A DNA stretch of 64,000 nucleotides from DATKIY01 sp963726755 (GCA_963726755.1 CAVSDB010000003.1:1-64000), one strand, 5' to 3'; shown: positions 45,701 to 57,031, counted from the stretch's first letter. The notes: generated from the sequence alone by a model not told the origin. Made by a program: numbers and translations.

Positions 45701-46501
45701 GGCATTCGTCGGCGTAGAGCGGCTGATGCGGTTTCGCGCAACGAGCACTGCAAAATCGAGGAACTCGATGCTATACCGACGCCACAGCCGGCGTGGCTCG
45801 TGAACCAGTCGGTAGAGCCAGTTCAACTGCCACCGCTCCACCCACGCCGGGTACCAGTTCCCTGCGTCTCCCGCCGCCAAGTGGTCGAGATAGCAGCCGC
45901 CAGTCATGATCACCGGCACCGGGAGCTTGTGACCATGCTCCACGACCCAACTCTGTTGCATTGGTGTCGGCAGACTCACCAACAGCAGGTCAGGTTCGGC
46001 CGCGGTGATCCGCTTGATCACTAGGTCCGTGTCCTCTTGCGAGAACGTGCCTGGGTGGCCACGCTGAACGTCATAGAACCCGTGTTCGGTACCTACGACC
46101 TGTACCCCGGGAAAGGCGTCCTGAAGACGCCGCGAAGCGTCGTCGGCAACGCCGGGGGCGCATCCGAAGAGGAAGACCTTCCCTTTGAAAGTGGACAGCA
46201 ATTGCCACAACGGTGGAGCGACACTGTCGGTGTCCAACCGCTCTGGGACGGTGAATCCAAACAACGGGGCCATGATTCGCACACCGTTCCCGTCAACGAG
46301 CACAAGGTCGAACTCATTGATGTCCTGGCGCAGGCTTTCGCGGCGCAGGGCACGTCGCGCATAGTCCGGGTTCAGATAGGTGACAGTGAGGCGATCGCCG
46401 CCGCAGATGCTCCCTTGCACCAGGGACAGGAAACTTTCCAACCGAATTGGCGACACCTTGAGCCCCGCGAAGGTCTGCTGAACGTGCTGGTCGCCCGACA
46501 C
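45632..46501 (-). CDS. WecG/TagA/CpsF family glycosyltransferase
   Basis: 290 residues from GTG 46501; the frame is open to 46657 but that leaves almost no promoter before the divergent RCC1 gene. The family signature is complete: LTVTYLNPDYARR, DLVLVDGNGVRI, GKVFLFGCAPGVA, LPTPMQQSWV and ERWQLNWLYRLVHEPRRLWRRY. WecG/TagA enzymes add the second sugar (UDP-ManNAc or related) to lipid-linked GlcNAc during exopolysaccharide or wall teichoic acid synthesis on the cytoplasmic membrane face. It anchors the idea that 43-64 kb is a surface glycan island. Confidence 0.9.
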   Translation of the reverse strand: MSGDQHVQQTFAGLKVSPIRLESFLSLVQGSICGGDRLTVTYLNPDYARRALRRESLRQDINEFDLVLVDGNGVRIMAPLFGFTVPERLDTDSVAPPLWQLLSTFKGKVFLFGCAPGVADDASRRLQDAFPGVQVVGTEHGFYDVQRGHPGTFSQEDTDLVIKRITAAEPDLLLVSLPTPMQQSWVVEHGHKLPVPVIMTGGCYLDHLAAGDAGNWYPAWVERWQLNWLYRLVHEPRRLWRRYSIEFLDFAVLVARNRISRSTPTNASRSESPSLRVVDQTSHSADLAD

Positions 46502-46677
46502 AATCGGCAAAGTATCATCGGCAGCGGATTGGCGGAGTTGGAATCGTCCAGCCTCACCAGGCGACCTTCCAGGGACCCGATCGCGAGAAATCTCCTCCCG
46601 TGCCGTCGAATTCGGGCAGACTGACACGGTGGACCGGTTCTCCCGGTTCCTCCACATGGGGAGTGGTAAACGTGCTC

Positions 46678-47838
46678 ATGCCCTCGCGAGTTCTAGCGGC
46701 CGCCAGCGGACTGCTATTGATCGTCACCGGATCCGCCCTAGCCGTTCCTGCCGAAGCAGCCCAGCCGGTCGGAGTTCCCGCGACGTTTGGGACCAACACC
46801 TTCGGTCAGTTTGGTGACGGGTCGCCTATCAATGCGGTGCGTACGACCCCCGGAGCCGTAACCGGCCTCACCAACGTGGTCGCGATCGCGGGCGGACGCG
46901 AGCATGTGCTCGCCCTGCGTAGCGATGGCACGGTGGCAGCCTGGGGCAGCAACGCCAAGGGGCAGATCGGCGACGGCACAACGGCTTCGACCCGGTCGAC
47001 CCCGGTCAACGTGTCGGGCCTCACCGGGATCACCGAGGTGGCCACGGGGCACTACCACTCCATGGCACTGCGCTCGGACGGCACTGCTTGGGTGTGGGGC
47101 TTCAACACCTTGGGGCAACTTGGCGACGGCACCAAGACCAACCGCCGAACGCCTCAAAGATACGGAACTTTCACGACAGTTGTGCAGGTCGCCGGTGGCC
47201 GTGACATGAGTTTCGTACTGCTGGCCGACGGCACGGTGTGGTGCTCAGGGAGCAATGCTTTGGGAGAGTGCGGCGATGGCACCACCACTCAGCGGCTGCG
47301 TCCAGTGCAGGTCAGCGGGCTCACCAACGTCGTCGAGATCGCGGGCGGACGCAACCACGCTCTGGCGCTGCGCTCCGACGGCACCGTATGGGCATGGGGC
47401 AAGAACAGTTCCGGTCAGTTGGGCGACAACACCTCGACCACTCGGACCCGGCCGATCCAGGTTCCCGGCCTGAGCAACGTGGTCGATGTTGGAGCCGGAG
47501 CCGACCACAGCATTGCCGTCCTTGCCGACGGCTCGGTGCGGGCCTGGGGTGAGAACGGCCGCGGGCAGCTGGGGCTCGGGAACACGACCGACCGTCGCAC
47601 TCCGAACGTAGTCCCTGGGTTAACCAACGCGGTGAAAGCCGAGGCCGGTCGTGACCAAACGTTCGTCGTCACCGCCACAGGATCGCTGTACGTCTGGGGC
47701 TGGAACGTCTATGGCCAATCCGGTGACCCGTCCCTGGCGAATGTGAAGTCACCTCGATTGCTACCAGGGGTGAGCGACGTCGTCTCAGTAGGTGGTGGAC
47801 AGGCGTACTCGGTCCTGTTGACCGGCCCCCTGCCTTAG
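46678..47838 (+). CDS. Secreted RCC1-repeat beta-propeller protein
   Basis: About 386 residues from ATG 46678, with a signal peptide (VLAAASGLLLIVTGSALAVPAEA). About seven RCC1 repeats follow, each with the W-G-x-N-x-x-G-Q-x-G-D-G pattern (for example AAWGSNAKGQIGDG) and S-x-A-L-R-S-D-G-T. This forms a seven-bladed propeller. Secreted RCC1 proteins occur in actinobacteria as putative adhesins or binding proteins. It is divergent from wecG and convergent with the LamG gene. Confidence 0.88.
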   Translation: MPSRVLAAASGLLLIVTGSALAVPAEAAQPVGVPATFGTNTFGQFGDGSPINAVRTTPGAVTGLTNVVAIAGGREHVLALRSDGTVAAWGSNAKGQIGDGTTASTRSTPVNVSGLTGITEVATGHYHSMALRSDGTAWVWGFNTLGQLGDGTKTNRRTPQRYGTFTTVVQVAGGRDMSFVLLADGTVWCSGSNALGECGDGTTTQRLRPVQVSGLTNVVEIAGGRNHALALRSDGTVWAWGKNSSGQLGDNTSTTRTRPIQVPGLSNVVDVGAGADHSIAVLADGSVRAWGENGRGQLGLGNTTDRRTPNVVPGLTNAVKAEAGRDQTFVVTATGSLYVWGWNVYGQSGDPSLANVKSPRLLPGVSDVVSVGGGQAYSVLLTGPLP

Positions 47839-47916
47839 GGACTTTGCCGCAGCATCCACCCAGAGCCGACCGCATCAGGTGCAGTTGCACTGGCTGCCGA
47901 ACCACGCCACGGCCAG

Positions 47917-48621
47917 TTATCCCCTGGTGACCCTTACCCAGTCAATGTCGCCAGAGAAATAGTCACACGTGGTCTTGATCTGGTCGCAGTTGAGCTTGCC
48001 GCCAATATCAAACGGCATCGCGTTATCGATCGGTCCGGTCGAACCGTTCTTAACGCCCATCCGGACGCCATCGACGTAAGTCAGTACTTGCGTAGCGGAG
48101 TGCACACACATGATCGTGTGCCAGTTGCCATCGTTGATCGGGACCGGTGACCCTGACCCGACGCGCTGCCCGTTCGCTCCTTTGAACAGACACTGGGGGC
48201 GACCCTGCGGAAGCTGGACCTTGATCTGCCCCCCGACCGTCCCTGATTGGCCCTTCTGCATGATGTTCCCGTATCCACCCCGCGTGTGATACCGAAACTC
48301 AAGTGTGTAGGTAACTGAGGGGTCTGGGATCTCGAGCTCGGGGTTGTCAGCAACGACGACCACGCGCTCAATGGCTGTGGGCAGGCAGGAAGGGCAGCGC
48401 TGCTGCCAGTGATATGAACTGCCGTTTGCCGTGACGCCTGCCGGATTGACGATTCCTGGGTGACTGCCGGTGGTGTCCACCATCACCGTCGTACCCGGCG
48501 ACTCGTTCATCTCCCAGTCCGCGACCAGCGTTGGGGTAGACGCCTGGGTCACGCCAACTGCTGATGTCATCAAGAATGTGACCAGCGCAATCACCACGCC
48601 CACGGAAGTCTTCGGTTTCAT
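47917..48621 (-). CDS. Secreted LamG/concanavalin A-like lectin-fold protein (left copy)
   Basis: 234 residues. Signal peptide VVIALVTFLMTSAVGVTQAS after ATG 48621 (AAGGAG upstream), then one laminin-G-like sandwich: LVADWEMNESPGTTVMVD, SVTYTLEFRYHTRGGYGN and CDYFSGDIDWVRVTRG. Four cysteines at GRPQCLF, TIMCVH, KLNCDQ and TTCDYF suggest two disulfides. It is a close relative of the protein at 61504. Expected to bind glycan outside the cell. It is downstream of a GH-like gene in the same orientation. Confidence 0.86.
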   Translation of the reverse strand: MKPKTSVGVVIALVTFLMTSAVGVTQASTPTLVADWEMNESPGTTVMVDTTGSHPGIVNPAGVTANGSSYHWQQRCPSCLPTAIERVVVVADNPELEIPDPSVTYTLEFRYHTRGGYGNIMQKGQSGTVGGQIKVQLPQGRPQCLFKGANGQRVGSGSPVPINDGNWHTIMCVHSATQVLTYVDGVRMGVKNGSTGPIDNAMPFDIGGKLNCDQIKTTCDYFSGDIDWVRVTRG

Positions 48622-48985
48622 GGCGACTCCTTCGAGTCTTGTTTCATGTGGGCTACCACAAGTTGCACGGAGCCACCGGTCTTGTGCCAGACGTCCGAAC
48701 TCCTGGCGAAGAAGAGTCGGCCGAGCTTGTGCTTCCTCATCTGATTGCCCCCATTCGCCCCGGCGGGTGCAAGTCCTCCGAAAACCCGTTAATCACGCTC
48801 GGCGCGATCAGCGAGATTGGTTCCTCGGCCGCCTGGTGCGCATCCTAGTCACGTTTCGCCCCGTTGGTGGGCTGAACGCAGTTAGGTGCTGTTTCGTCAC
48901 AAGGCGTGTGTGCTCACCGACGTCGGTCACGCATCTGGCGAAATCGCGGACCTCGGACGGAGGTGGCAGGCATCAGGCGGTCCGG
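48622..48985. other. 364-bp intergenic region between LamG and GH-like genes
   Basis: Holds the leader of the LamG gene. I looked for riboswitch-like consensus and operator repeats and saw no convincing one. No open frame with family features was seen. Confidence 0.5.
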
Positions 48986-50176
48986 CTAACGTACGTGGTT
49001 GATGAACACTGGTTTCTTCAGCCACTTGCGGTAGACGTTCATCTTCTGACCGGACTCGTCCAGCGGCCAGTAGACGTTGGGGTCTGAGGCGTGGGTTGAG
49101 TTGAAGTACGAGATAGCAACCACCTTGTTTCGGTTCCGTGCCGACCACTTCAGCGACTTGTTCAGCCACGACGCAGCAGACACGTTCCCGAAAGTGTTTG
49201 TGGCTCCGGTCTCCCCGAGGCCGATCATCATCCGGGGGTGTCCATGTCGACCGAGCCAGCGGTCGATCTCGGGAATTCGCTGGCCGTACGCCTTACCACT
49301 GTCGTTCTGATAGAGATCGACACCCAAGAACGATGAGCGTCTCAGGACGCTTGGCGGCAGCCAACTACTGATGTTCTGCTTATTGGTTTTCCCGAACAAC
49401 CAACCTGCTTGGATCGGTGCTAGCGAGACATGCTTAAGTGCGTGCGCACGCGCGAGCACGTCGTGGAAACGGTTGAACCCGCTCGCCCACCAACTGCCCT
49501 GCGAATCAGGAGCATTGTTGGACATCTCGTGACCGAACGAAAGGAAGATCGGCTTCCTGTCGTTGGCCTTCAACACCCTCGCGAGTTGGCGGATGTCGCG
49601 GTCGTAGTCACCGCGCCCGACGTCGCGCCAACCGGTAGCTGTATCTCGTGGGCCCTCGATGGAGATCCATGGGAGCCGGTGTTTGCGGCGGTCTTCCTTG
49701 ATCGCCTCGGCGACGCCGTGCCAGTTGCCCCACTTCTTGAACCAACGCTTGACGCCGATGTTCGCCCCGAGTTGAGATTCCTTCGCATGGCAACTCTCAC
49801 CGCACGACATGCCCAGGTAGATCCGACCAGGGCGATACCCAGGGAACCGCGGTTTCCCCTTGCTGGTCGGCGCCGACGACTCTGCGCCCGTTGACTGCGC
49901 CCGCACAGCAACTGACGAGGTCGGCGACGCCGTGGTGTTCGCTGCGGCAGGCACGGCCAATGGAACAACCAAAAAGACGCTGATCGCCAAGGCTCTTAAT
50001 GCGTAACGTCCCTGGTGGAGTCGGCCGCCGCGTTCTATGACAGCGGACGAGTCCAGATGACCGTCGGCGGGGCAGAATTCGACGCTGTCGCGGGGCAAGG
50101 GAGGACTCCGAACGGGTGGCGGGACTGACACGAAACGGCAGCGCCCCCCAACACTGCAATCACACCACCATGCCAA
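48986..50176 (-). CDS. Secreted glycoside hydrolase-like (GH26-like fold) protein (left copy)
   Basis: About 396 residues at most. The start is uncertain: a hydrophobic segment (LRALAISVFLVVPLAVPAAA) that looks like a signal peptide begins about 60 residues after the first start, so the real start is probably downstream of 50176. The mature part has features of the GH26/beta-mannanase clan: an acid/base Glu in LSFGHEMSNNA and a candidate nucleophile Glu in IGLGETGAT, each at a strand end, and FLGVDLYQND. It resembles the protein at 60356 in layout. Likely cleaves or binds a beta-linked glycan. It lies just upstream of the LamG gene, as its counterpart does. Confidence 0.72.
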   Translation of the reverse strand: MAWWCDCSVGGRCRFVSVPPPVRSPPLPRDSVEFCPADGHLDSSAVIERGGRLHQGRYALRALAISVFLVVPLAVPAAANTTASPTSSVAVRAQSTGAESSAPTSKGKPRFPGYRPGRIYLGMSCGESCHAKESQLGANIGVKRWFKKWGNWHGVAEAIKEDRRKHRLPWISIEGPRDTATGWRDVGRGDYDRDIRQLARVLKANDRKPIFLSFGHEMSNNAPDSQGSWWASGFNRFHDVLARAHALKHVSLAPIQAGWLFGKTNKQNISSWLPPSVLRRSSFLGVDLYQNDSGKAYGQRIPEIDRWLGRHGHPRMMIGLGETGATNTFGNVSAASWLNKSLKWSARNRNKVVAISYFNSTHASDPNVYWPLDESGQKMNVYRKWLKKPVFINHVR

Positions 50177-50258
50177 AACTGGCCCCCCAGATCCAAATCG
50201 CCCACCCCAAAGGCGCGGCCCCCCTCCTGCGGCTCCGATGTCCGACAGGGCTGGACGC

Positions 50259-50294
50259 CGAGGAGCCCGGGCTTGCTGCGGCCCGGGCTCCTCG
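50259..50294 (-). terminator. Strong GC hairpin after paralog B
   Basis: A 14-bp perfect stem CGAGGAGCCCGGGC/GCCCGGGCTCCTCG with an 8-nt loop, 15 bases beyond the stop codon of the propeller-Ig-PKD gene B. No U-tract follows. Confidence 0.8.
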
Positions 50295-50308
50295 CTAGGT
50301 GGTCCTTG

Positions 50309-53300
50309 CTAGGGAACGGTGACCTGGTGCGTGACGGTGGTGAATTTGTTCCACCCGTCCGTGACGGTCAACGTGACCGTGTAGGTACCCGGCAACGCGT
50401 ACGTATGGGACGGGGACGCTGCGGTGCTGACCGCCGTTCCGTCACCGAAGTTCCACGAGTAACGAATCTGGTCACCGTCGGGATCGACGGTGCCAGTGCT
50501 GTTGTTCGTGCAGGCCAACAGGATGCACGTGGTGTTGAACGCGACTGTCGGTGGATGGTTTGTCGCAGGCTCGGTCATCGTCACGCTGTGCGTGATTGTC
50601 GTTGCCTTGCCCCAGCCGTCGGTCACGGTCAACGTGACCGTGTAGGTGCCCGGCAGCGCGTACGTGTGCGACGGCGAGGTGCTGGTGCTTGTCGCTGTAC
50701 CGTCCCCGAAGTTCCAGAGGTAACTAATGGTGTCTCCGGTGTTCGGGTCCACCGTGCCGGTGGAACTTGTTGCACAGGCGAGCGCAATGCAGTTGGTGGC
50801 GAACACCGCAACCGGCGCCACGTTGCCTGGTGGCGCGACAATGGTGATGGGCGGAAGCGTGAACACCGTTGAGGTCACGTTCCACTCGTCACGCACGGTC
50901 AGAGTCGGCGTATACGTGCCGGGCACGGTGTAGTAGTGACTCGGGATCGAGCCGGCTGAGGTGCCTTGGCCGGTACCGAAGTTCCACGAGTACACCAAAG
51001 ACGTCGGGTTCTCGTCCGTCGAGCTCCGACCGTCGAAGTTGCAGACGTTCTGCGTGCAAGTGACCGTCGCGTTCGCGACCGGCGGGTTGTTCGGCGGATG
51101 AGTCACGATGACGCCCGTCGAGATCCGCTGAGCGCTGATCTGGCCGATGCTGTCGACCGACTGGACCAGCACGGTGTAGGTGCCGTCGGGGATGACCGGC
51201 GTGGTGTACGAGAAGTTAGAGCCGAGGCTCCCCGGGCTGTTCAGGAATGCGGTCCTGAAGCTCGGAGTCGTACTGGTGAAGGTTCCGCTTGAGCCCATGT
51301 ACTGACCGGCAGCGTTCACGATGCCGACCTGCACGGAGGCGATGGCGACATCGTCGGTCGCACGACCGGTCACCACGATCACGCCCTGGTCGAACGCCGA
51401 GCCGCTCACCGGCTGACCAAGGTCAGCGTCGAAACCCGGTGGCAGATCGTTCGGATGGTACTTGTAGCGCGTGGTCGCCCCCGTCTGCGACGGATCCTGC
51501 TGATTAGCTGTGTCGTAGCCGAACGCGGTGAAGCTGTAGTCGCCTGACCCAGGCAGGGTCAGGTTGTACGACCAGGTAGTGCTCTTCACCCCGACGCCGG
51601 TCGATGCCACGTTCGCCGGCACGGTGTTGTACGAGCCGGAGAGCGTGCCGTTGTCCTGCAGGTACCGGCGGCTGTCGTTGTCGAAAACCGTCAGCTCGAC
51701 CCGGCTGACGCCGATGTCGTCGGTTGCGGTGCCGGTCAGAGCGACGTTCGGGTCGGTGACCGTGAAGGTGCCACCACCGGTGACTGTCGCATCGGGAGCG
51801 ACGTCACCCGGAATCTGGGCGACGAAGCTGAGCCGGCCCTGGTTGTTTGAAGACGTCGTCAGGTCGTCGTTGTCTGTCGCTCGCACGGTGAACGTGTATG
51901 AACCCGGCGTCAGGTTGAACGGCGTCGTGTAGGACCAGTTGTAGCTCGGTCCGCTCAGGCTCTGCGGCGAGATGCGGTGGTTGCCCGCTATGACGTTCAC
52001 GCCCCAGGTGCCGTCTGCTCCCAAGTTCTCGCGTGTTGAGGTGTTGCGAAGAGAGATCTCAACAGTGCTGAGGCTGTCGTCATCTGTAGCCGTGCCCGAG
52101 AACGTGATCGGTTGGCCTGGCGTCACCGTGAACGACGGCACCGTGAACGGTGGCGTCATAGCGACGGGCTGGTTGATCGTGACACTCGGGGCGACCGCGC
52201 TCGAGTTGAACGTGATGTCACGAGTCGCGCTGCGCAGGTCCGGCTGCCCGGCTGTGTCGATCGCCGTCGCACTGGCACGCCAGACCCCCTCGTGCGGGAG
52301 CGTCACGTCGTAGGACCACGTCGCGCTGGTCGCCCCGACGACGTCGGGTTGACCACTGAACGTGTTGAAGATCGGTGCGACGCTACCGTCCGGCTGCAGG
52401 TACTGGTTGTTCTCGTCACGGAACCAGTAACTCAGGCGGTTGACGCCATGGTCGTCGTTGGCCGTGCCGGTCAGGGTGAACGATAGGTCGGTCTGGATGC
52501 CCGATGGACCGTTGATGGCCGTTGTTGGGGACTGATCGTCGAAACTGAACGTTTCCATCTTCTTGGTCGCCTTGGTGGCGTCCTTCGTGCCGTTCGTGCC
52601 GACCGTCCACGCGGTAATCGTGATGACATGGCTGCCCGTGATGTTTAGCGGCAGTGTCCAGGTCCGGTTTGCACCGGTACCAGCAAGCGTGGCGTTGAAC
52701 GCAAAGGAGTTACCCCACGTGCCGTCGGTGTGCAGCCACCGGCCGCTGCTGGTGTCCTTCACCTGGACCTTGGCGTACCTGACGCCGGCCGGCGACGTCG
52801 CCGTGCCGTCGATTGAGAAGTTCGTCCCGGCAGGGATCACCCTTCCCATGATCGGTGCAGTAATCGCGGTGTCCGTCGTCGATGGAGCGGGGACGGTGTT
52901 GAAGTCGTAGAACGCGACTCGACCGGTCTTCAGACCGCCCTGGATGTTGGCGTCACCACCGGCGAACAGGCCGCGCGCGGTTGCCTCCATGGCCTTGTTA
53001 CCCTCGAACGAGTTCGAGCCTGGACTCCACTCGAGGGCTCGGCCGGTTGCTGGATCGAGCGCGGCGATGTGGTCACGCCGGACGACCGCGTCGCCGAGGC
53101 CGTAGCCCGCCAAACCTTGGCCGGTGCCGTAGCCAACGTTCTCAAGACCTGGGTAGCACGGCTCTTGGCCGCACGAGGTCGGCGACTCGGTGAACTGGAA
53201 GTGCCCACCGATGTAGACGGCAGCCTCGGTGATCGCGATCGAGTAGACGCTGTCGAAGTTGCGGGTGTTCCACAGCGGCTGCACGTCGGGGTTCTGCAGC

Positions 53301-54293
53301 GCGGCCGGGGTCAGCGGGTAGGCAATCGCGGTATCACTGATCGGTGGCGCGTCTCCACCGGAACCGCTCCCGATGACGAAGTACTGGTCATTCGGTGCAA
53401 CATCCATGGCGTAGACGCGGGTGACGCCACCAAGGCGCGCGAGGTTCGAGTCCCAAAGTGTGGTTCTCCACGGCAGCAACTGCTTGGTCGCAGTGTTGAT
53501 GATGCCGACGGCCAACCGGTCCTGACCGGCGATCTTGCGACCGGTGTGCAGAACCAGGAGTTTCGTCTCGTCGTGGGTCAGCTTCAGCTGCTGCACCTGG
53601 AGCGCGCCGCTGACGCCGATGCCGCCGGAGATGTCATTGCTGAAGCTGTTGTCGACCGCTCCGGTACTGGCGCTGACGGCGGCCAGGCCGGTCTTGAGGA
53701 CGCCGTTGATCCGCGAGAAGCGGCCACCGACATACAGGGTCGAGTTGGTGGTGGCGAGCGCGGTCACTGCGTTATTGGTGCTCTGCGTGAAGCTGAACGA
53801 CGTGACCGGCGCACCGGTGGTGAGGTTGAGGCTCGCGACCTTCTGCTCGGCAACGCCGTTAACCGTGCTGAAGGTGCCGCCGACGAACAACTTGGTGCCG
53901 TCAGGGCGAGGCCTCGACTGCCGCTACGCCGCCGTTGAAGGTCGGTCGGAAGTTGGTGTCGATCAACCCGGTCGTCATGTTGTACGACGCCAGGTAGCGC
54001 TGATTGATCGTGGTCGTCGGGGCGATCGTGTTGGCGATGGACGTGAAACTACCGGCGATGAACACCCGGTTCAGCTGCGGCACGACCTCGATGTCCCAGA
54101 TCTCACCGTTGCTGATCCGCGGAGTGTTGTTGCGCGGAACGTCTGGAACCAGCCTGGTGTGACCGGGCACGGCTTGTGCGGCAACGAGCGAAGGACCGAT
54201 GAGCGCCTGCGCTGGTGCAGACATCACGGGGATGCCGATAGCCGCGATAGCCACAGCCAAAGCACTCGACCAAAAACGGTTGCGAACAGACAT
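50309..54293 (-). CDS. Giant secreted propeller-Ig-PKD protein (paralog B), one frameshift
   Basis: About 1,325 residues once one inserted base near 53903 (in EASP-DGTK) is removed. ATG 54293 is preceded by GAGGGG and followed by a signal peptide (SALAVAIAAIGIPVMSAPAQA). An N-terminal beta-propeller (GHTRLVPDVPRNNTPRISNG; repeated VGGxF blades; VGYGTGQGLAGYGLGDAVVR) is followed by five Ig-like domains (each with TGTA-x-DD and W-x-Y-x-L-P patterns) and three PKD domains with a CxxxxC pair at each start. It is a near-complete sister of paralog A. Probably a cell-surface or matrix adhesin; no LPXTG or other anchor is visible at the C-terminus (ends HQVTVP). Confidence 0.88.
50312..51100 (-). repeat. 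Three tandem PKD domains at the C-terminus of paralog B
   Basis: Three PKD units, each beginning with a Cys pair (TCTQNVC, NCIALAC, TCILLAC) and ending TVTDGWxKxTT. They share the pattern of the six units in paralog A, with fewer copies. Confidence 0.78.
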
Positions 54294-54475
54294 TCGGTAA
54301 CCCCTCATCTTGGCTCGCGGGTAATCAGAGCCGACCCCCCGGCGCCCCTTCGTGTTGGCAAAAGTTATCTTCGCAGCCATGTCTCGATATCGGCAGCGAA
54401 ATCCCAGAAGTCGCGGTGCACTACTACGGGGAGTAATCGACTAGTCCGTCGGTGTTACCGCACGCGAAGCTCGGC

Positions 54476-56948
54476 CTACGACAAGGTCAGGCCAGGAGCC
54501 ACCCAGTCACGCGACGAGTCGACGGCCTCCGACGTCGCACCGACTACGCCGTCGCTAAAGGTCACTCGGCGTAGGTCACCGGAGGTGCTGTCGGCCACAT
54601 AGAGCCAGCCACCCGACAAGAACATCCCGCGCGCATGAGCCGGGTCGAGGGCAGAGACATCTCCGCTGACTTCGTAGCGTACGGATCCGATGATCTCGCT
54701 CTCGGGAGTGAACCAGCGCCAGAAGAGCCTGTCACGACCCGACAGCGTGTAGTAGATGCGGCTGCTCGATGGGTCGTAAGCGATGCCCGTGATGTTTGAC
54801 GCATCGCCGCCGAACGTGCTCGCGTACAGATTCACCGTGCGAGATGCTCCGAGGACACCCGAAGGGGAAATCGTCCTCGCTCGAAGGGTTCCGTCCTGCC
54901 ACGGCGTGTACAGCGTGCCGTTGACGATGAAGGCTCCACGAGCCCGACCAAACGCCTCGACCCCGCTCGTCGTGGTGGTTGCACCGACCACCCCGGTCTC
55001 AGAGAGCGGCGTGGCATCGACCTGGTCGGCCGTCGGATTGGAACCGGTTCCGGCCGGCACCGAACGATCGATGATCTCGATGCCGTTGATCAACGGGTTC
55101 TCAGCGACGTGGCGCCACAACAGATCGATCGAACCGTCACTTGTGACATCGAACGACTTCATGAACCCGATGCGGTCGCCATAGGCAGCCACCATGTCGA
55201 AATCGTTGAGCACGTTGCTGCCCTCGAGATCGACGTCGAATATCCGCCCGCCGACACCTGCTGTACAACCGCACTGGTTAGCAAAGTACAGCCGCACTGT
55301 GACGGGTGTGCCCGAGGCGACAGGGAACGACCAGCTCATCTCGTTGGCGTCGGAGGGGTCCCAGCGCTCCGAGTCAAAGAGGGCAAGCGGCGCTCGGTCG
55401 GCGTCGGTGTTTGGGACCGTCGCATCGCGAGTTACCGACTGATTCCAGGCCTCGACCCAGTTGCTTCCGCTGTTGCGTAGTGGAGAGTCTGCGGTGTTGT
55501 CAGCCGACCAATCTGGGCCGTCGTCGACACTAAGCAGCTGAGGACCACCCGCGTTGACGCGGTACATCACCGAGGGATCGGTCGTATTGCCCAGGCGGCC
55601 AAGCTGCAGCACGGTTCCTGGCAGCTGTGGGCGTGCTCGGCACCGGGATGGTCTTGCCTCCGGCCGACGGCATCAGCGCAATTCGGCGGCGGGTCTCACC
55701 ACCGATGGTGTTGGTGTCCGAGCCGACCCACAGTCCCTGTGATGTTGGAAGCAAGTCGAAAACACCGACCCCACGAGCCCGCCCGGGGTTCCACGAGAAG
55801 GGCAGTCCGGTCTTGGGGTCAAGGGCGGCAATGCCTTCACGCGCGACTGCTCCAGGACCAGCTGCGTCACCGGCGTAGGGGTTGTTGACCCAGCGCATGT
55901 GACCTCCGATGTACACAACCGTGCCGGTCGCGCTCACGGCGTAGGTGGTGTCCCCGCCGGTGTGGTTGATCCACGTCGGCTGCTGTCCACCACCCGTGCG
56001 GGCGGTCTCCCAGCGAGTGATCGTGTCGCACAGGCTGTCGACTCCGCCGTACGCACCGGTCGTCGAAAGGATGAAGTAGTCACCGGCAGGCGAGAAATCA
56101 AGGTCGCGCATGTAGGTGTTGAACACCGACGCGCAGTGGTTGGGATACACGTCGGTGGACCAGCTGGTCACAGACGCGGCGGCACCGCTGGTGTCGAGCA
56201 TGGCGATCTGGCCGCGCGGTTGCCCGTCCACGGCTGCGAAATTGCCGATAGCGACTATCCGCGACCCGTCAGGCGAGACGTCGAACTTGTCCACCGAGGT
56301 GGTTCCCCCATTGTTGACCCCGCTAAACGGCAGGTTCAGCGCCGTCGTGAGCGCTCCGGTCGCCGGGTTGAGGCTGGCCATGTAGCCGCGCGCCTGTCCT
56401 CCTACGGTGGAGAACGCGCCAGAGATGTACATCCGGGAGCCCATGAGTTTCATGTCACGGACTGCACCGTTGATGGTGGGGGCGGTGAACCCGGCAACCC
56501 GGGCGCCGGTCGCGACATTCAGTTCCGCGACCCGGTTGGCCTTCGTGCCGTTGATCTTGGTGAACGCACCGGCGACGTACACACTCGTGCCGTCTGAAGC
56601 CGGTGCCAATGCCTCGACCAGTCCGCCCGCCACCGGCGCAAAGGTGGTGCTGATGACGCCAGTAGTCGCATCGAAAGCAACGAGGTTCGTGCGGCTGTAG
56701 GTCGCCCCACCGTTGCTGGTGGCGTTGGCCACCGAGGTGAACTTTCCTCCGAGAACGATGGTGTTACCGACCTGCGCGATTGCCTTGACCTGGCCGTTCA
56801 TCACGTTGGGCGTGAAGTTGGCTGGGTCGGCGCTAACGAGCAGGGACTGCGCGGGTGCGGCATTGGCCGGCGGGACCGCGGCGACGCCCATGGCCACGGC
56901 CGCGGCTGAGAGCAGCCCCAGCACAGTCGACACTTTGGTGTTTCTCAT
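54476..56948 (-). CDS. Secreted propeller protein with malectin-like domain (paralog C), one frameshift
   Basis: About 823 residues after removing an extra C near 55629. Signal peptide (LGLLSAAAVAMGVAAVPPANA) after ATG 56948 with GGAGG upstream. A propeller begins TPNVMNGQVKAIAQVGNTIV (repeated VxVGGxFTxIN blades) and ends near TIPVPS. Then comes a malectin-like carbohydrate-binding domain (MYRVNAGGPQLLSVDDG, RLYFANQCGCT, FDVDLEGSN, INGIEIID), followed by a second small propeller-like part. The sister D lacks the malectin part. Predicted to bind glycan outside the cell. Confidence 0.84.
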
Positions 56949-57031
56949 TGGTCCTCCGGGCGGGCGATCCTCAGGTCTGCCCGATCGGGCGAACCTGCAC
57001 TTCTGTTGTTCAAGGCGACGACGGAGAAAAC

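Noticed and set aside
48622..48985. Possible riboswitch or small RNA in the 364-bp gap
   Set aside because: No conserved core or strong hairpin with a known pattern was found.
54294..54475. Possible c-di-GMP riboswitch before paralog B (GGGGTTACCGA just before the start)
   Set aside because: Only the 3' end recalls the consensus; the conserved GCAAACC and CGCAAAGCC parts are missing.
53069..54602. Plus-strand frames opposite paralog B
   Set aside because: Antisense shadows with biased composition and no conserved motif.
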